From Ulva prolifera (Eukaryota; Chlorophyta; Ulvophyceae; Ulvales; Ulvaceae), in assembly GCA_023078555.1 (NCBI GenBank), contig CM041196.1, forward strand, positions 3,038,001-3,102,000: a stretch of DNA of 64,000 nucleotides. Reading direction: 5' to 3'. Position 1 is the stretch's first letter. Each line of letters begins with the position of its first letter. Both the position numbers and the translations under genes were made by a program. The notes below the pieces were generated by a model. The model searched no databases and was not told the origin of the DNA. It worked only from the letters and a program-made list of their open reading frames with translations. Of this stretch, positions 46,865-60,800 are shown in pieces.

Positions 46865-49800
46865 ATGCCGCGTACCGCAGGATCTAGATCGTGGAATGTG
46901 GTAGCTCTGGCTCACTGGATCTTGCTTGCGTTGTGTAGCCAAGCACTTCAGGTGAATGCTCAGCGAGGGCGTTTGATTAGTACCGAGCCTGCAGAGGTAC
47001 GTTCCTCTATCCGTGAGCAGTCAGCCATACGGAGCTAAAAGTGATATCCGGAATGAATACAGGCTGCAATGTTCTGTGCGACTTGCTATGCTCGTGCCTG
47101 CCTGGTGTGCACATGTGGAAGTTAAGCCAGCCGAGGTCAGGCCATTACATGGCTCCACACATATTGCACGCCACACATGGACGTACAGGGCATACAAAAT
47201 CACCGGAGAAGGCGACTTCATCAAGCAGCCGTCGCGTCAGGCGACTCGCCAGCGTCCGAACAGGTGCTCGCGGTGTTTACGCCGGTCGAGCTTCAAGAAG
47301 CCATAGCAAATGGAGCCCCGCACATCGAGATCCAACAGCACATGGCATTGTCTACGCTGCGCCTGCGGGCATTGAGAAACTCTGAGCTCACGGCTGTCCT
47401 GGGAGGCGTGCCAAGCACAGTTCTCTCAATCCAGGTGCGGTGCTCCTATTGATCGTTGCCCGCCACAACAAAGCAAGAGAACCTATTCAGGCATTGAGAA
47501 CGCGAGAAATGACTTATCCTGTTTCGCACTGCGCTTCGGATGGCACAATTGCAACGTTTGCGAACGGGCAATCTTAGCAGCTACAAATGGCGAACACGAA
47601 GTCCACATCCAGCAACTGATGTGTCTCTCTGTCACTTCCAACACATGAATCTGTCGCTCTTCCGCCCACAGCCATCGCATCTGTCTTCTCTCCACTCCTG
47701 GCCAAAACCAGCTGGCCCATGTGCAGGGCAACTGCACTGAACCGCCCTCTGAGGCCCTCCTCTCGCGGGCAGGGCTACTCCCAGGCTCTGGTGGAGCCGC
47801 CTCTGCACTGCCGCTACGGCCCCTCAAGCCCGGGCAGTGCCTCCTGCTGACCGACAGCAGCACACTGTACGCCCGCCAGGGCCGCCTCTGGCTGCACAAC
47901 ATCTACTTCCGCCTCCGCACCACCGATCGCACACGCGCCGCGGACTTCGACCCGGCGCTTGTCTCAGTCACAGACGCGCCCATGGGACAGCTTTACATGA
48001 CCAACGTCACGCTGCAGGGCAGCGCCACATCTCCAAGCACCGGCATGTACATCACCTCCGCCGCATACGCAGGAGGTGCGGTCCTCTCTTTTCCACCCAG
48101 TGGCTACTGTACACGGCAGCAGTGCACGTGATGTGCATGCGCGTGAGGGCCTGCTTGGCATCTACACGTGAGCGACAACAGCTGTACGAGCCCACGCCTG
48201 CCGCAGTTTTTGCATCTCTGCCTCCGTCCCTTGTGACCACTGTTCATGGATCCCATAAAACATGCTTCTACCACCTCCAGTTCAAACCAGTAGCACACGA
48301 GGGCGCCCTCCTGCACGAAGCGGCGGCCGCTTGTTTGTGAGCGGCTCGCAGTTCCCAATATGCCGATTCTGCCGTGTATGGAGCCTTTTCTGGAGGGCCT
48401 CCCAGGGAACCGCTCATGCCCATGCCGTCCGTCTCACATGCAGACTGCGAGTTTGCGGACCTCGGCATCGGCGTGGCGCCGGTGCGCGTGCTCGTGCAGG
48501 GCGCCATCGCCTCGTTTGAGCGCTGCACGTTCCGCAACAACTCCGTGCCCTCGACGAGCGTCGGCGTCATCACCGCCTCGGTCCACGCTGTCGCGCTGCG
48601 TATCGCCGACTGCACCTTCTCTCCCCCCCGCACCACCGCGACGCCGCGCGCCGTGGTCGACGCAAACGGCTCGGCCTTGATCTTCTCCGATGACAGCGTG
48701 GATGGCGTGTGGCTGACGAAGGGGGCCGCGAGGAGCGCTGGCGTGGACGGTTGGAACGGCAGCGGCGTGCTGACGGCTGCGCGGCCACTCTCCGAGCAGC
48801 CTCGGAATATCGCGTTCCTGACCAGAGAGGACGCGTGGCTACTTTCTGTGCAAGCGGTGCGCCGCAGCAGCCGCTACCTGCTTCCCTGCGCCGCGGAAGC
48901 ATGCTACATCATGCACTAGACACACTCCAGAGCTGGGGCAGAGAGATCCGCCCCAGCGTGGTAAGACTGAGTGATGACTGTAGTCGCAACGCACGCTCTT
49001 TGACACTGTGATTCCGAAACAGAAGAGACGGACAGTTGTAACGGTTGTGTGTTCGACACTGCATCCCGTACATGCAAGCATCGCTTCCTCTGCTCGCAGC
49101 CAGAGGGCCTTTCAGTACACCTTGTCGGATGTTGCTGCATATTTCCATGCGCAGAGTCATCTTGCTGACAATTGTGTGTGGGTGTAGGCATCGCGGGGTG
49201 GCCGGCGGGTGCAGGTCGTCAATGGCGACAGCTCCTCTGGCCTCGGCACGGGTGTGGTGGCCATCATTGTCGCCGTGCTGCTCGTGCCGCTGGTCGGCCT
49301 CGCGGTCGCGCTGGTGCTGTGGGCGCGCCGCCGCACACGCATGGCGGCCGCCGCGTCCTCCGAAGCAGAGCTCAAGGGGCGGGTGCGATCCCCTGGCCCT
49401 CATGCGCCGCGGGCGCGGGCCAGCATGTTGTGACCGCAGTGCCAGCTTTGTCTGTGGAATGCGCGCATTCCGAGTGCGGTGTCTGCGCAGGCGTGCAATG
49501 CAATGCCAGTGTGCGACGTGTCGCCTGGATGGCCATACCACGCCCCTGGTATGGCTTGATGTGACCCCTTCAGGCGGCTCCGTTCCATGAAGATTCAGAG
49601 GTCAGCTCAGGCCGCGGGGGAGAGCTCAGGGGCCATGCATTGCGGGTGTCAGAGCAGGGCCAGTGCCCCAATACTGGGCGTGCATGCAGCACCGCCGCGG
49701 TTCGCCCGGCCGTGAAGTGTGACAGTCAGAGTGCCTGCAGGAGCCCGATTTCTCGTTTCATACGTCCCCGAGCAGCATGACGCCCCCGCCCCGGTACGGG

Positions 49801-49993
49801 GAGGCGCAGCCGTTTGCCGTTGCGGCGCCGCGGTGATGTGGTCTATGGCGTCCGCAGCTTCACATCGTGGCAACGGTGCGGGCTGCTGCACGATTTGCGG
49901 CCTGACTGATCAGATCAACATAGCGAGTCAGCCAGTGTGCATTAGTGGTCTTCAACGGCATTTGTACAGACGAAGCATTGCCGCTGATGGCAC
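46865..49993 (+). CDS. Type I membrane protein with a beta-helix-like ectodomain (3' end unresolved)
   Basis: Exons 46865-46996, 47264-47434, 47727-48075, 48281-48373, 48444-48856 and 49215-49382 are phase-consistent; probable tail exons are 49574-49600, 49741-49832 and 49970-49993. The start MPRTAGSRSWNVVALAHWIL begins a clear signal peptide ending near VNAQ. Exons 2-5 resemble a right-handed beta-helix: FTPVELQEAIANGAPHIEI, LWLHNIYFRL, LYMTNVTLQG, GGRLFVSGSQF, ASFERCTFRNNS, LRIADCTFS. The sixth exon has one membrane helix (GVVAIIVAVLLVPLVGLAVA) followed by WARRRTR, the cytosolic side. If the donor at 49383 is not used, translation stops at 49433. The tail exons give a short acidic, proline-containing segment (EPDFSFHTSPSSMTPPPRYG). 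It is a likely surface receptor, adhesin or glycan-binding protein; ligand unknown. Confidence 0.7.
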
Positions 49994-52900
49994 GTGAGTG
50001 GGCTGCACTGTGCTGCGGCGGCATTGACTTGTCGATCGCCTGCACCACGCGCTCAGTGACCACTGCCCATGGCACCGGGCTGAGGCTGAGGCTGCACCAG
50101 TATCCACCTTGTAGTGTTGAACTAATGACCATCTCAGCGCACCGAACCCTGCGCCTCTTGTGCAATGACCGAACGTGAAAATGGCCCGGGGCGTGAGACT
50201 TGCTCATGCGCCGGCATGGCGCCCCGGACGGCGGCAGTGACCTGCGTATCTGAATTGCGCATGCAAAGCAGCCCTCTGCGTGAAAGAAGCTGTGCAGGGC
50301 GCCGCGACGGTGGCAACAGCATGTGTACAATCCCCGTACGCCAAGCGTGACACCTGCCACACATCCACATCATGCTGCAGATCAGAGACTCGCGCTCATG
50401 TGCCTGCGGTCGTGACGGCAGATGCCAAGGCAGATGGACTAAGTGGCATCTGAGTGCCTAGGGCAGGGCGGACGCCGCCAGCTGGCCAGTGCCTGCATGA
50501 TGCCCTCAAACACCACAGTCCCAACAGCCCCGAGGCGCCAGACGGGGCACCTGTGTGGAGCCGCATGTATAAGGACACCCACATGAGGATGTCGTCCATG
50601 TCAATGTGAGGATGCAGATGACGGCTGTAAGCCTCGTTGGTGAGAAGACGCTCCACCCGCCTGAAGAGCACATGATGAACGGGCTCTCAGTTGAAGCACG
50701 CCCTGACCGGAGGCGTGCCTGTCTGTGCCGCGGCAGCTCTGCTCGAGCGCAGCATGCAGGTGTCCGGAATTCAAGCTCTCTCCTTGCTTGTTTACGAGAG
50801 TGCTCATGTGCGCAAGTGCGCCTGTGCAGCGTGGCTGCCCCTGTGCCTCTTCTGCGAGCTGTTCCTGGACACATCCCACACGGACGCCACAGCCGGGGCT
50901 GTAGCGTCCGTGTATCACCCACAGAGCGGGATGCCGGTCACCCCGTCAGTGCGTACGCAAAGATCTGAGGTGTCTGGCATGCGAGGCCGAGATGCTCTGC
51001 CATGCGTACGGAAGTCTGCTGGGGCGGCCGACAGCGCCAGCGGCCTTCAGGTCATCATGTTTGGCGTAAGCAAATATAAGCCTCCATATTCGGCAGGATT
51101 TGGGGGGGGGGGGGGGGGGGGGGGGGCCAAGCTGATGGCACAGCCAGTTCGCTGACGCTGACCGCGTGCATTATGGTGTCACTCCGGCGGCACATCTTTG
51201 TTTGCCTCACAAGGAATGATACGTGTGCAGCCTGCGATGCCCGATGTGGCATGTCTGCCAGTGCTTTCGCATGCGTGGCTGCCAAGTGCACTTGTCTCTG
51301 TGAGCCACTTGGTCATGGTGGGGCATAGTACTTGCCGAATGGTCCGTATGAAGTAGTTGTGGCGGGAGGCCACACGTTGCTGGACACAGTCACACCGACC
51401 GGTGGCGGTTTTGGGGGCTGCGTGGGATAGGGGAGGCGGTGATGGGGGGAGGGAATGCCAGCACTCTGAGACGACCAGCACTCCGAGACGGCCTGGAAGA
51501 ATGTTTTTTATCTCTTTCAGGACTTTACTTTTCCGTGCATCTGATCCTGGTTCCTCGTGGATTTCTTGCCATGTCCCTGCGCTGGATCAGCATCTTCAGG
51601 GCAGAGCAAGGTCTGCCTACAGAACAGAATTATAATGCCGCTAGAGCAGGGGCTGGGGTCGAGCATGCTGCGCCTCGAACTGATCAGATCCTCCATGACT
51701 CTGCAGTGCTTTCCTGTCTTTGCAGCAGGCCTTGCGAGATGTGCGCTTTCGAGTTGTGCGCTTTCAGATGTAGGCCTGCATCCCATTCCATGCGGCGCGG
51801 TGCCGGTATATGCCGTGGTTGTGGCAGCCTTCCAGCCAGGGGCACGTGTTGGGGAAACTCGGAGGAATAGGATTCCCGAGGAATGAATTGAATTTGATGG
51901 ATTGCAGCGATTTCTGTGCCACGAGGCCGTGAAGTGTGCTGTGGGGTAGCAGTTGGTTTGAGGCACAGTCACGGCAGTTTGCAGGGGCGCCGCGGCATAG
52001 GGTATGGCGTACGGTGGCCGCGGCGGGCCCCGGGCCGAGGGGCTGAATAACAATGACGATTCGAACTGAATCGGCTTTTTCAACGCGTGCTGCGCGGCGT
52101 GCAAGAGAATGTGGATGCTGGCAGTGAGTGGTGACTATGGCGCTGTGCCGAGGCTTCGTGCTGGCTTGCCATTTTGCCTGTCATGTGTGTGGGATGTGCC
52201 GTTGCGTGCCTGTCGCCATTGCGGCGTCGATATGGGAATTGCCGTTGTGGCTGGGCATGCCTGCGGCTGTGGCGACATCGTGAACACAAACACGTACCTG
52301 GCAGAAATGCAGAGATGATGCATCACAGATGGCGTGTAATCACGGCCCCGCCGGTGCAAAAGCGTCACAGAACTCAGCCCGCTCCGGCCCCAGTGGGGTT
52401 GGGCTTGGGGTTTTCTCCATCGCCTTATGCCGGACTATGTATTCAAGCATTCGCCAATCCGCTTCAACTCTGAACCGCCCAAAAACAGTGGTCGGGATCA
52501 GAAGCCGTTAGGCCGTGTTCAGTGGGGTGCGCCTGAAATAGGACGCATGGGGCGGACGCGGGTAATGTGACCGGTCACATTGCGTGCTGCAGCCGTGTTC
52601 AGAAGCAATTTGGTGTCGCACGGGAGAACAGCACCACACACTGCAGAACCTGCTCGGGCACAATGAAAAGCACGTGCTATCTCAGCGATACCACGCGGCG
52701 AAGCATACTCCACAGCCCACATAACGTCATGCATCTGTGCTCGTCGATCTCATACTACTCATCTCGGGCACCAGATGGTGCACATGCAATGCCTTGCAGT
52801 TGTTCTGGTGCTCTGCCATGCAAAGGCCTGAGGTCATGCACTCTGTCATTATGGGAGTGCACTGGCACTGCACCACCGTTGTGTTAACATGGCCTGCAGG

Positions 52901-54803
52901 TTCACAGCAGCGTTGGCCTCAGAGGCTCTGGCACGAGTGCATATCTCGTGAGATAGCTCAACGCAGCAAAAGCAACCAGCTCCCAGTGCATGTCAGCATG
53001 TCTGCCCTGTATATGTATCTCCAGTACAGGAGCTGTGCAGTTGGTTTTCACTTCTCTCGGTCAGTACATGCACTGAGGTGCTCCCAGAGCACCCCGTGCA
53101 GTTCACATGCATGCTGATCGCTGACGCTGTGGCACCTCATGTCACTGCGCAGGGTGTGCACACCAGCTACACCACAGCATGCGCCAGCCAGTTCCCCCCT
53201 GCCCCAAGCACCAAGGGCCAGATGTCCCATGAGGCCACGTCCCTTTGGCAATATTGGCCACGCTACAACCGCCTGGCATGCATGGGGGTTCACAAGGAAT
53301 ACGTACACGGTACACACAGCTCGAGCTGATCAGTACGCCACTTGCGCGCTTGCCGAGGCACACGGGCATTCAGCTACAGCAATGCCACACCCACCCAGGA
53401 CGGCATGCGCTCGCCGGTTGCACCGATCACCGATCACACGGGAGGACGATAGATGTGCATGCATGTACATACATGTACTCATGCATACAAGGTACTGATA
53501 GGCCCCCAAGGTAGGGCTGTGGTACGTGCTCGTGCCCGGCCTAGTGCCATGACTGCGTGAGTGGATTTGTGTGTGAATTCCTAGCAATGGCTCGATTCCC
53601 GGCCTCTGTCCTACAAAGTTTGTAACTACAAGGTACTGATCAGTACCTATATCGATAGGCCCCCGGCATCATCTTGGCGCCATACACGCTGCAGCACCTG
53701 ACCACCGCCAAAGCCTGGATGAGGGCACAACCAAATGAAAACAAATAAGGACGTGTACATGCGCAGTGGACTGACGTCGGGAAACAAAAAAGTTGCAAAA
53801 GGCCTGAACGAAGCATGGACTACACTGATGATCATGATTTAAGTATCGCTGCATCGATAATTTGTCCTAATTCGCTGGTGTTTAAAAGATGTTTGATGAT
53901 ACGTGTTCCGCGAATGTGTCCGGTCGGGTATGTGACCCCCTCCGAGGGGGGTACACATTGCCGGGACACATTGCACGAGGACGCGACCGGGGACACATAC
54001 TTTTGACTGATCATCGCGAAGCACACCAGAACATCATTTTTGTCACCATATACCACATCTAGCATGAACGAGTACGAGTGCACGTGCACTGAGCATGTGC
54101 AAGGCATGCACAGTAGGCACGCCTGGAATTGCTGTCAAGCCGCTTTCTTCGCAATCTCGGGCAAGCTGTCCTCCGATCCAGCTGCCATCGTTGCAGTGCT
54201 GCGCGGTCCGGCCTGGTGTTGTGGCCCGAGCTCGGCCCGAGCTCATGTACCTGGAGATGATATGCGTTGCGGAGTCTCGGGCAGGGAATATTCCCTACCG
54301 CGCCGCACCGCCGCACCTGGAGTTGCCTCCATGTGCATGGTACGTACCACCGACCGGTCGTACGGGAGCTGCTCCGGCAGCAGTCAGAGGCAATTCAGGC
54401 TGTATTTGAGGACTTCACGAGGCCAGTTACTGACAACATATCGGCATGTTTTCGAGATAGCATCGGAATACGTGTTGCGCCAGCGTTTCGCGGCCAGCGC
54501 CGGTCACAATTGCAACACCCCCATTTTCACGTGCATGAGCCTCTCAGCTGTGTACGCGTCCTTCTGCTGCCACGACTCGGTAGGACGGGGCAATGCGAGC
54601 CGTAAGGGACTCATACTTGACAGCACCGCACGTTTCCCTGTTCAAGCTTCACCATATTCTGACGGTCCACACCAAGACATGTTTCACCGCGCGATAGTGC
54701 CATCGCTTCACGTCTACTAGACATGCTGAAAGTTGAGATGACTTCAACAATCTGTTAGCTTGCAAATTAGGCCGTATCAAGTAGACTTTGCCGGCTGGCC
54801 GCA
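49994..54803. other. Region of unclear coding content
   Basis: Several frames look partly coding but form no coherent model. A possible plus-strand tail exon ends at 50607 (HDALKHHSPNSPEAPDGAPV...SMSM, stop), which could finish the beta-helix gene. On the minus strand 50671-50550 reads VERLLTNEAYSRHLHPHIDM. The minus strand at 52104-51940 is Pro/Ser-rich. No domain was recognised. There are 77 codons or fewer without interruption in most frames after 52.4 kb. Confidence 0.35.
51102..51126. repeat. Poly-G run
   Basis: About 24 G on the plus strand following GGATTT. Not assigned to an exon border. Confidence 0.9.
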
Positions 54804-57800
54804 ATGACGGAGGCTGCGGAATTCAACATTGACAAAGCTAGGCTCACCGAAATCAGCCAGGAGAAGGACACCAGGGGCTGGAATGAGCTAGGAGGTGTCA
54901 AGGGTGTTGCTTCAAAGCTTAGAGTCAATGTGAAAGTGGGTCTTTCAAGCGACGCCATCGAGCAATACCGGACCGCATTCGGCGCCAACACGTTCAAGGA
55001 AGTACCGCCAAGGTCCTTCTTCAGCATCTTATGGGAGACCTTGAAAGATCCGACGTTGATCCTGCTCATGGCTGCTGCAACAGTGAGTACTGCGCTGGGC
55101 GCTGGCATCAAAGAAGAACGGGAGGAGAATGCTTGGGTGGAAGGGGTAGCAATCTGGGTCGCTGTCATCCTCGTGTCCATGGTGGGCAGCTTGAATGACT
55201 ACAAAAAGGAACTTCAGTTTCGACAGATGAATGCTGTGAAGGATGCGATTATGGTGAAAGTGCTGCGCGACGGCAAGGAGTCCTTGGTCGGCAACGATGA
55301 GCTTGTAGTGGGCGACGTCATGATACTGGACACCGGTGACAAAGTTGTGGCGGATGGCGTACAAATAGATGGCCACGGCCTCATTATTGATGAAGCTTCT
55401 CTCACTGGCGAATCTGATCCAATCAAGAAGCTGCCAGACGGTGATTTCTGGTGTCGCTCGGGAACGCAGGTGCGCTCAGCCCAGAAACAAACCATCACAG
55501 CTGCGCATCATCAGTGTGTTGTGAACTTGTTTCGTATGTGGTGTGCTACATATCATGTCAGTCAGTTGCCGAAGGCTGCAGACGAATTTTATATTCTTGC
55601 ACAACACCCGTTGGTCATGAACGCAGGTGACAGATGGCGATGGCCATGTTCTCGTGACAGCAGTAGGAGTCGCTTCAGAATGGGGATTAATCATGGACAA
55701 GGTCACTGTCGAGGAGCAGGAAGAGACCCCTCTCCAACAGAAACTCGGTGTGCCCCCGACGGTGCGTTGGTGCACTGGCTGCACGGGTGTGAGGCACAAA
55801 ATTCTGGTGGGACAGCCACAGCACCGCACGCACTTCTTCCTGGGTTGAGCACTGTCACTACAACCCTGCACCTGAATTGCGAATGCCAGGTTGTGCCTCA
55901 GTTGTATGCTGAGCTCTGTGTGTCCACGCTCATGCTGAACGTGGCTTCACTCACCGATACTGCATGATAAAATCACATCTCTCATCCACCAGCATTATCT
56001 GTACCATAATCATGCCTTTGAGCTTTCGCACTGTGAGGCGGACTCCTGTATGAGTATGCCGTGAAGCGGAATTGAGATGTGTCCATTGCCACGTATGATG
56101 TCGCTCTTGTAGCATTTCAAGCCGGAGCTTTTATGTGACCGCAGTGCCAAGTCTGTGGGTGAATTACATGCACATTTAGTGTCTGCTTTGCCATCATCCC
56201 ACTTGCAGCTCCATCTGGCCAAGACCCTTCTCCATGCTAACCGTCACATGGTCATTCTCACACCGCTGAATTCCCTGTGCAGGTTTCGTGGCTGGGGCGA
56301 TCGGGAAGGTTGGCTTTGCAGTCGCCCTGTGCGCGTTCGTCATCATGCTCATCAGGTGGTGCGTCGACAAGAAGGGATTCCCGATCAAGGAGATCAACAA
56401 CAACGGCCCGATCCAGTTCTTCCTGTACGCAGTCACCATCATCGTCGTCGCCATCCCCGAGGGCCTGCCCCTCGCCGTCACCATCTCCCTCTCCTACTCT
56501 ATGAAGAAGATGATGCGGGACAATAACTTCGTGCGCCACCTCGCGGCCTGCGAGACCATGGGCGGTGCCACCGCCATCTGCTCTGACAAGACAGGCGCGC
56601 CCCTCCCCCCCCCCCCCACCGCAAGCCACACAATGCTTGCCAGTATGCTCATGCATGGCAGAGCAGCACCTGCATGCTGTGCCGCTGCGGCTGCGTGACG
56701 TCTCTGTCTTGACCAGAAGCCTGCATGCAGCTCTCAGCTGCGTGGCTCCCAGGTGAGTATATATGATGGCGCTGATTCATTGGTGGCGCAGGGCGCTGGT
56801 GTGGCGCAGGGCGCTGGTGTGGCGCAGGGCGCTGGTGTGGCGCAGCGCTGCTGCTTCAGGCCGCGGTGTTGTAGACCCCGTCAACGACGGCGCAGGGCAC
56901 CCCGGCACAGCGGACGCGGCTGTTTTTGTGCTGCCGTAGTCAGTCGGCACTCAGCAGCGCAGCCGCGTGTGCAGGCACGCTGACGGAGAACCGCATGACG
57001 GTCGTGGAGGGCTGGTTCAGCGGCAAGACGTACACGGCGCCGCCGCGCAAGGAGCGCATGCCCGCGGCCGTCGCGGCCGAGATCGTGAACAACATCTGCC
57101 TCAACAGCAAGGCCTTCTACCTCGAGGAGGAGGGCAAGAAAACGGAGTTCGTCGGCAACCGCACGGAGTGCGCGCTGCTCATGCTGAGCCAGCGCGACTG
57201 GGGCACGCCGTACGAGGGCGTGCGGAAGGCGCATGAGGGTGCCGTCGTGAATGTGTGCCCCCCCCGGTATGTGTGCGGCGACCCCCTCTAGCGGCCGGCA
57301 CGGTGGCCCTGTCAGGGGGGGGCATTTTTTCGATCCGCCCACCCGCCCAGGGTGCCATGCCTGCGTGCGGTGGACTCTCTGGTAGCATGCGTGTGTGGCT
57401 GTGTCGGTGCCGGGTCATCCCGGGCTCGGCCGGCGCGGCCACAGCCCCTGTACATCGTTTTTTTCCTGGCCAGCAGCTGCAGGCTGACCTCCACGTGCTC
57501 TGAGGAGGGGGAGGATCAGGCGGAGTAGCAGCGTGCGTGTCTGTGCCTGCGGGGTTGATTCCTGCGGCGGCGTGCCCCTCAGCGGCCCTTGGTGTGCGCT
57601 GCAAGCCAGCACCAGCACCCCATGTGTAGGCACCCGCTCATCGACACACCCGTAGCGAATACTCCCTTGAAGCTGCTTTTCCGAATGCCAGTAGCGCCCC
57701 TAGCATGGCACAATGTGTGCGGTGGCAGTGCACTCCCAGTCAGAGACACGCATCCTCCATCCTCACGGTGGACGTAAACGCCTCATTGCTCTCTCCCGGT

Positions 57801-60800
57801 GGCTATGCAGCCATGTTTGGCGTGCGGCTACGTGACCATGATGCATGCATCCATGGTGGGCCCGGTGTGCAGGTGTACGGCTTCTCGTCGGCGAAGAAGA
57901 TGGCGTCGGTGCTCGTCAACCGCGGCGACGGCACGCTGCGGCTGTACAACAAGGGCGCCTCGGAGTGGGTGCTCGACGTGTGCACGCACATGCACGACGC
58001 CGACGGCTCCGTCGTGCCGTTCACCGCAGCCCGCAAGGCCGAGCTGCTCGCGACCGTCACCGAGATGGCCTCCCGCGGCCTCCGCACCCTCGTGCGCCCC
58101 GCTCCCTCTTTCCACCCCGGGACCACCTGCGGCGGTGCACGCATGCCACCGCTTGGTGTCAAAAGTCATGTGCACCTGATGCATTGCTGCATCGGCCTTG
58201 CTTTGAGGTCGGAGCCTGGCTGCAGCTGGATTGCGGGCATGTGTGGGGGATGAGCGTGGTTGGACTCGTTGCTCCCACGCGTCGGCTGCGCCTGCTGTTG
58301 CCGTTGCAGGGAGGTGGGTAAAGCCTTATCCATGCGCCACTGTTCCCCGGCGGCCGCGCTTCACCTGGCGCATGTAGAGGTAGCTGCGCCTTGTGCATGT
58401 GGGTGTGCGTCGGCAGCCCGCCCGCCGTGCGCTTGCGCAAAGCCGGGCCGTGTCAGGCCAGCATGCATCATACAATGGCACCTGATCCTGGCAGCAAGGG
58501 CGCGCGCGAGCAGCGCCCCATTGTCGCCACCAAAAAACGTGCTTTGTAGCGTGAGAGGGGGTCGCTGGGTGCAGGCGCTGGGATACACCGACTTCCCGGA
58601 GCACGACGCGGCGCGGCCGGCCGACTTTTTCGACACGCCGCCGGACCGCGACCTCACGCTGTGCTGCGTCGTGGGCATCAAGGACCCGGTGCGGAAGGAG
58701 GTGCCGGGCGCGGTGCGCACGTGCGTGCGCGCCGGCATCCGCGTGCGCATGGTCACGGGCGACAACATCCACACCGCGAAGCACATCGCGCGCGAGTGCG
58801 GCATCCTCGACGACTCGGGTTACGCCATCGAGGGCCCGGAGTTCCGCGCGACGCCCCGCGACGAGATGATGCGCAAGCTCCCCAACCTGCAGGTGCGCGC
58901 TGCTCCCCGCACGCCTGCTTGTGCGCGCTCTTGCGCCGGGCCCACCCGCGCCGCTGCCTTCGGGGGTGGTGCCGTGTGATGACGATGCGTGTGGTGGTGG
59001 CTGCGGGGGTGGGGCCCTGCTGTGGGAGAGTGTGGCTGGGAGAGTGTGGCTGGCTGCGGTGGCGCACACCCCGCGCCGACCGCGTGCTGTCAGCGAAAAT
59101 CCATGCGGGAATGATGGCCGTGTGCGTGGCGGTGGTCGTGGCTCGGGTGTTTGTCGTTGCGGGTCGGCAGGCGGGCTGAGTGGCGGTGGTGGGTCTGCAG
59201 GTGATGGCGCGGTCGTCGCCGACGGACAAGCACACGCTGGTGAATATGCTGCGCGAGCTCGGGGAGGTTGTGGCTGTGACGGGCGACGGCACGAACGATG
59301 CCCCCGCGCTCAAGGAGTCGGACGTCGGCCTCGCCATGGGCATCGCCGGTGCGCGCCCCACCTCGCTGCCCTGCGCTGCCTCCTCGCTGCCCTGGCTGCT
59401 TTCTGCAACCCTGTCCCTCGTCTGTTGCGTGTGTGTGGGGGAGGGTCGGCGGTTCGGTTTCTAGGCCCAATCATGTGGCGTACATTGCAGTTCATCAGCA
59501 TAGCTCTGGTTCGTGGGTAGCAGCTGTTTTTGCGCACCATCCCACGCACACATCGGTGACCTGGGATTGCGCTAATGCTCCACTAAGAAGTCCAAGCCTG
59601 AGGTGGTATCTCTTGAACGGCGGCATCCCTGACGACCCATGGAGGCCCCGTGGCCTGTAGCGCCTCTGTGTGCTACCTTGCCACCGGCCACACCCGTGGA
59701 GCTTGTCCGCCCTGGCCTTTCCCATGGCCGCCACGGTGTGTGTATAGTCTGCAGTCAACGGCAAATCATCCGTGGCGAAGTTTTTCGGTGCGGTGCAGCA
59801 GTCCGTCACTGCTTATGCATGACCATGTAGCCATGAGGCCACGGCCGACTCTGGCCGCTGCGGCGTGCAGGCACAGAGGTGGCGAAGGAGGCGGCGGACA
59901 TCGTCATCCTCGACGACAACTTCAAGTCGATCGTGCTCGCGGTCCTCTGGGGCCGCTCCGTCTTCAACAACATCCGCAAGTTCCTGCAGTTCCAGCTGAC
60001 GATCAACATCGTCGCGCTCATCGTCGCCTTCATCGGCGCCTTTGTCAGCAAGGAGCCCCTGAACGTGCTGCAGCTGCTGTGGGTCAACCTCATCATGGAC
60101 ACCCTCGCGGCGCTCGCGCTCGCCACCGAGGACCCCCACATCTCGCTGCTCAATCACAAGCCCCACGGCCGCGAGGCGCCGCTGATCAGCGCGACGATGT
60201 GGAAGCACATGTTTGTGCAGGTGCGCGCCCCCGCTGCTGCAGTGGCTGCCTCTCGTGGCCGCCGTGCGGCCGCGCATGTGTGCGTGTGTGTGCGGCGGCT
60301 GGCTAGCTGCGAAGACCTTTGCATGCGGCCTGTGCGTCGGGCTGGTGTGGGTGGTGATCCAGTTCGTTTCAGCATCCTGCGTATAGAGTGTTGCTGTGAG
60401 GTTTGGCGGCAGCCATCGGGTTTGTGGATTCGGCGTCTGTGGTCAGGATGGGAGCTCCGGAGGGCTCCTGTTTCCACGCATCAGACCGATCGGCGCTGCC
60501 AGCGCTTCCTGTCCCGACCTGCTGTGTGCTTTGTGCAGTCGGCGTACCAGATCACGTGGATGCTGCTGATCCTCTTTGGCGCGCCCGCGGTGTTTGACCG
60601 CTACAACATCCGCACGGAGTGCGAGGCCTTCAACGCCGGCCGCGCGTATGACGCCGGGGAGACGCCCTTCTGCGAGCACGGCGACGTCACCGAACTCGCG
60701 GCGGGCTTTGCCACCAGCCTCGCCCCGGCCGCCGTGTGCCGCGCGGCGTTTCCCATCGGCGCGGACGGCTGCCCGGACCTGCGCGCCCCGACGCTCGAGG

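Noticed and set aside
58326-59361. Minus-strand frames over 200 codons in the Ca2+-ATPase
   Set aside because: Opposite strand of confirmed pump exons; no domain.
57199-60300. Alternative plus-strand frames rich in Arg inside the pump gene
   Set aside because: Out of frame with conserved P-type ATPase motifs and spanning introns.
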